Positions 60,540-64,000 of a DNA stretch of 64,000 nucleotides are shown piece by piece. Numbering within the stretch: the first letter of the stretch is position 1; each line of letters opens with the position of its first letter. The DNA is taken from NCBI GenBank assembly GCA_019321725.1, contig CM033110.1:9417278-9481277 (forward strand). Direction: 5' to 3'. Below the pieces are notes generated by a model, which was not told where the DNA came from, searched no databases, and worked only from the letters and a program-made list of their open reading frames with translations. The DNA is from Paulownia fortunei. Lineage: Eukaryota > Streptophyta > Magnoliopsida > Lamiales > Paulowniaceae. The position numbers and the translations under genes are program-made.

Positions 60540-61785
60540 AGGGTAACTTTAACACTCTTAAGACGTACCCCTATTTTTTGCATAATATGACAAGTTTGTG
60601 AATTTTTTAACAAAAGTTTATAAATTGTCAAAAAAATTTGAGTTGTAGATGTTCTTCCAACTTCAATGATTAAAATTAAGCATGAATAATGTGGTTTGAT
60701 TGATGATGGGTGTTATTTTGGACTTTGATGTTGTCCTTTGGTTAATATATTTTTGTGATAATTATACTCAAATTGTTTTGCACAAATAATTATGTTATTT
60801 GGTGTGGAGACAAGCATGTCAGAATAGGTAGTTTTTATGCTCTCTCTTTAATCATCACTTGAATTTTCGAGATGTAGAGGTTGATTGTTAAAACTTTTTA
60901 TTGTGGTTTGTCGAGGTGAACAACTGATTGAGTACCACTTGAAAAATGATTAAGGTATTTAGCTTTCTAGCACCATGGCCAAATCAACTTGTTCTCAAGT
61001 GATGTTCCAAGAGAACATCTTCCATAGTGAGCCACTTTAAGCCTTTAAATAAATAAACCTTTTTATGTGGTAACCATATCTTTTTACCTAGCCTAAATAC
61101 ACATATCCTAACCTTGTTCTAAAAATAATTTGGAACTTAAGAGACATTCCATTGACAAGGTGAGCTTGCAAAAAAAAATTTAGGTTGGAATAGAAAATAA
61201 GTGTGGGGGAGTTTCTCATCAAAAATAAAATTACAAAGTGTTAAAAATATTATGAGTTGCAACTAAAAATGGGATGTTGCAAAATCAATAAGAATGATGA
61301 AGAGGGGTCTAATTCATTAACAATAGGTCTCGATGTTGAAATTCATGGAGTATGAGAATTCTTAATTGATAAACTCTATGTCTCTAATCCCATGAAGTTT
61401 TTAAAACCTTTGTTGCATCCTATCTTTTTATTTCTTATTCACATCACTACCCTTTGACCCTATTACAATCTTTGTTGAAGACCTTTTGATTTCATGTGGC
61501 ATCTTTTGAATGACTAAGGGTTAGATTTAATACTTGTTTGATTTCATTTTCATATTACTTTGTTGCTTCCTAAGAATAATGGTTGGAAGTTTGTTATTAT
61601 AGGTGTTTGCAGATATCACCGCTGGAAACCCTCATGAGACTATAACTCGTCCTCTATAGGCCACCTAGGGGTTTAAAGGCTTATTGCATATGATGAATGT
61701 AATCGTGATTTCCTACGAAAATGGATTAATTTAGGCTTTTTTTAGGCTTACTCGAGGACGAGCAAGGGTTAAGTATGGGGGAATT
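60540..61785 (+). other. Spacer and purine tracts before the 3' LTR of element 3
   Basis: No gene. A G-rich purine tract 'aagtgtgggggag' lies at about 61,199-61,211 and a second, 'taagtatgggggaatt', directly before the LTR at about 61,770-61,785. This two-tract layout repeats that of element 1. The second is the likely PPT. Confidence 0.65.
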
Positions 61786-63535
61786 TGATAAGTACATATT
61801 TTGATATATTTTTGTATCAAATCCTTTATACTTTCCTTGCTTTATTCTTATTAATATTATAGTTTTATTAATATTTTGTGTTAGGTAATCAATGAATAAA
61901 AAGATATCAAAAGAACCAAAATAAAATCAAAGAAGACAACACGTTGTGTGAGCAAGTTGGGAGATATATCTTATTGGATTAAACAAACATCACAATTAGA
62001 AGAAAGAGGGTCATTTTTTCCTAAGTCCATCATGTGTAGATCAAAATATATGCAAAAAATCACTTGGACTTTGCAAGTGATTGTTGGGCTTGCATTAAAT
62101 TCAAAATAAACATGTTTATAGACTTGTGCAATTTTTGTATTTTAGGCATAATTCTATGTTCAAAATCCTTATGGACCTAAATCTTACTTAATTTGAAAGT
62201 CAAGAGATAGAACTACAACTTTTTTGTTGGAAGCTCAGTCCAATTCAACATTGATTATAGCAAAAAATCCAAGTGTGTGCATTAGAAATGATCTATCTAT
62301 GCTAACACATACCTTTAAATCAAGCATAACTTTCTCTCTAATAGTTTAAATTAGGTGATTCAAGTTGAAAAAATTAAGCTAATAGAGCAATACACAATTG
62401 TTATGTTGATTACTTTTCCAAAATCAGTTGATTGCATAGAGAAAAATGTGTGACAATATTCGAATTTGAAAAGGACATGTGAATTTAGAGCACATTTGAA
62501 GTTAATTTGGAGTGCATTTGGAAATGCCAATTTAGGCACTTTTCTACTATAAATAGGGGCTGTTGAATAGCATTCAAGATACACAAAAATCATTAGAAGC
62601 GGAAAAAAAAATTATTGTTGTCTTTCTTTAGGCTAAATTTTCTAGTAGTAATGTAAGTTTTTAAGTAGTAATGGAAATGTATTCTCTAGTTTCTCTTCTA
62701 TTTTTAGTCTTTTCTACTTTCATTATATTTTTCTAAATTTCATTTAACTGATGAGAAAGAGTGAACCTCTTGATGGAGGAAGATGAATGATTATAAAAGT
62801 GCATAATGTTCAGGTGTTTGTATTATTGTTTTAATAATTGATTGAAACCCTCCTTGTTTTGTGGTGCTTTTTGATTTTTGTATCACTAATAACCCAACAA
62901 ATACTTTAGTTCATTTATCTTATTGTATGGTTCTACTCCACCGATTGCTAACGTGAATACTTAATCCCGTAAATAAATATTAGCATTAAAATACTTCTTG
63001 TTTAGTGACGATTCTTGATTTATGTATCACTAATGACACAATAAATACTTGGTTCATTTAGTTTATTGTATGGTTTTACTCTACCGACAACTAACGTGAA
63101 ATCTTGATTTGTTGTAGATAATGATGTGCATAAATACTTGATCCCATAAATAAGTATTCGTGTTAAGAGATAATTTGCAAACAGTAAGACAATATCATGA
63201 TTACCTTAATGCATAAGTTATTTGATAACATCTTCCCATTAGAACCTTCATTATGTATGGATTCCAATAGTGACATTTAAAAGAGGTAAAAAGAATAAAT
63301 AATTGTTCTTCTATCCAAAACTCAAGAGCTGGTCCCTAATTCTCAGTACTTTTATTACTTTTATTTCTTAGTTATAACAAATTTTTTTTATATTCTAAAC
63401 CACATAAAACCCATATCTTAAGAAATATAATCCTGAAAATTTCAAACAACTTCCATGTGGATCAACCTTGGATTCCCAAAAAATTTATTACTTGACATAA
63501 CTCGTACTTGAGCTTGCAACCTCAAAGTTGTTGCA
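61786..63535 (+). repeat. 3' LTR of element 3
   Basis: Starts TGATAAGTACATATTTTG after the PPT and ends ..aaagttgttgca, the same end as the 5' LTR at 53,138. Contains a diverged tandem duplication with a period of about 144 bp (62,881 and 63,025, both beginning 'tatcactaat'). The minus-strand frame at 62,593-62,360 is not a gene. Confidence 0.8.
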
Positions 63536-64000
63536 AGGGTTTTGACGGAAGGACCGAACTGTAATAGTATGGTATTCGTAATTGGAATAAGTTCGTATTT
63601 CACCTAAGATTAGGAGTCATGATGCACATCTTAGGTACGTCCAATGACTTGTGGGTTTTTGAAATTAAAAAGGTTAATTGCAAGAGAATTAATTAATTAT
63701 ATTAATTATTTAGAATAATTAAATTGTTCAATTAACTTATAAGAGTTGTGAGCCTACAACTAGCCTAGAGTGAACTTATGGGATCATGCACTAAGTTGGA
63801 AAGAGTACACCAGCTAGATTATATTCAAGAGTTGGATTAAATTAATTAATGGAGATTAACTAATTTGGGGCTCAAAATTGATTTAAAGAGTTAAATAAAT
63901 TTATCTAATTAAAATAATATAATTATTTAATTAAACATAATAAGATTAGGGAGCCCATGTGGAACTAATTAATTAATTGATATGATCAAATAATTAAGTA
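63536..64000 (+). repeat. Second copia LTR, right piece (runs off the window)
   Basis: Resumes copia LTR homology at the equivalent of 32,473 ('gacggaaggaccgaactg' against 'gacgaaagggtcttacg') and follows it through 'attaattaatggagattaac'. Compared with the intact LTR about 143 bp are missing between the left and right pieces. The rest of the LTR, and whatever copia element it belongs to, lies beyond 64,000. Confidence 0.75.

Larger units (their letters stand above)
52084..63535 (+). mobile_element. Deleted Athila-like gypsy element (element 3) carrying a LOG copy
   Basis: LTR remnants at 52,084-53,138 and 61,786-63,535, a well-kept PBS, decayed gag and protease and the first part of RT are present. 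RT core, RNase H and integrase are missing: RT homology stops at about 55,790 and post-pol spacer wording starts at about 55,830. Downstream lie an unidentified decayed ORF, an intronless LOG pseudogene split by a 2.8-kb LTR, a spacer and a PPT. Inserted in a copia LTR. It could only have moved with proteins supplied by another element. Confidence 0.78.

Overview
The window looks like nuclear DNA from a dicot plant. It is AT-rich and dominated by decayed LTR retrotransposons of plant type: Ty3/gypsy elements with the Athila-style primer-binding site TGGCGCCGTTGC.., and Ty1/copia elements with a TGGTATCAGAGCC primer-binding site. It holds one convincing intact host gene with spliceosomal introns. 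There is no prokaryotic gene organisation, CRISPR array or operon. I cannot name the species.

Layout. 1-7.24 kb: 3' part of an Athila-like gypsy element (+), with protease, RT, RNase H, integrase, spacer and 3' LTR. 7.24-7.74 kb: minus-strand gypsy LTR fragment carrying a 103-bp minisatellite. 7.74-12.43 kb: minus-strand copia remnant of the same family as the large copia element at 31-48 kb. 12.48-25.13 kb: a mosaic of Athila-like sequence (5' LTR, PBS, gag, pol, env-position ORF, spacer, a foreign LTR piece, a repeated integrase scrap, a LINE 3' end and a 3' LTR). 25.1-31.7 kb: a low-repeat island with a plant intracellular Ras-group-related LRR (PIRL4/5-like) gene on the minus strand, CDS 29,624 to 27,719, three coding exons, 564 codons plus stop. 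31,673-48,447: a copia element with both LTRs, PBS, PPT and a 4/5-matching target-site duplication. Its gag is interrupted by a 3,147-bp solo LTR-like insert with a perfect CTGGT target-site duplication. 48.4-51.5 kb: AT-rich intergenic DNA with microsatellites and a pyrimidine-rich tract. 51.5-64 kb: a second copia LTR split by a deleted Athila-like element (52,084-63,535). That element has lost RT-RNase H-integrase and contains an intronless, decayed copy of a cytokinin-activating LOG gene, itself split by a 2,778-bp insert of the same family as the one in the copia gag.

Two points matter most. First, 35,503-39,258 and 39,359-43,114 appear identical and sit on either side of exactly 100 N. 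The end of the left contig equals the start of the right contig, so this is very probably an unmerged contig overlap and not a biological duplication. Second, the LOG retrocopy inside an LTR element is the most unusual biology here: either gene capture by a retrotransposon or a retrogene that landed in one. All transposon reading frames carry stops, frameshifts or lost catalytic residues; none looks autonomous. I found no evidence of an undescribed functional system; the interest lies in the nesting history, the captured gene and the assembly join.
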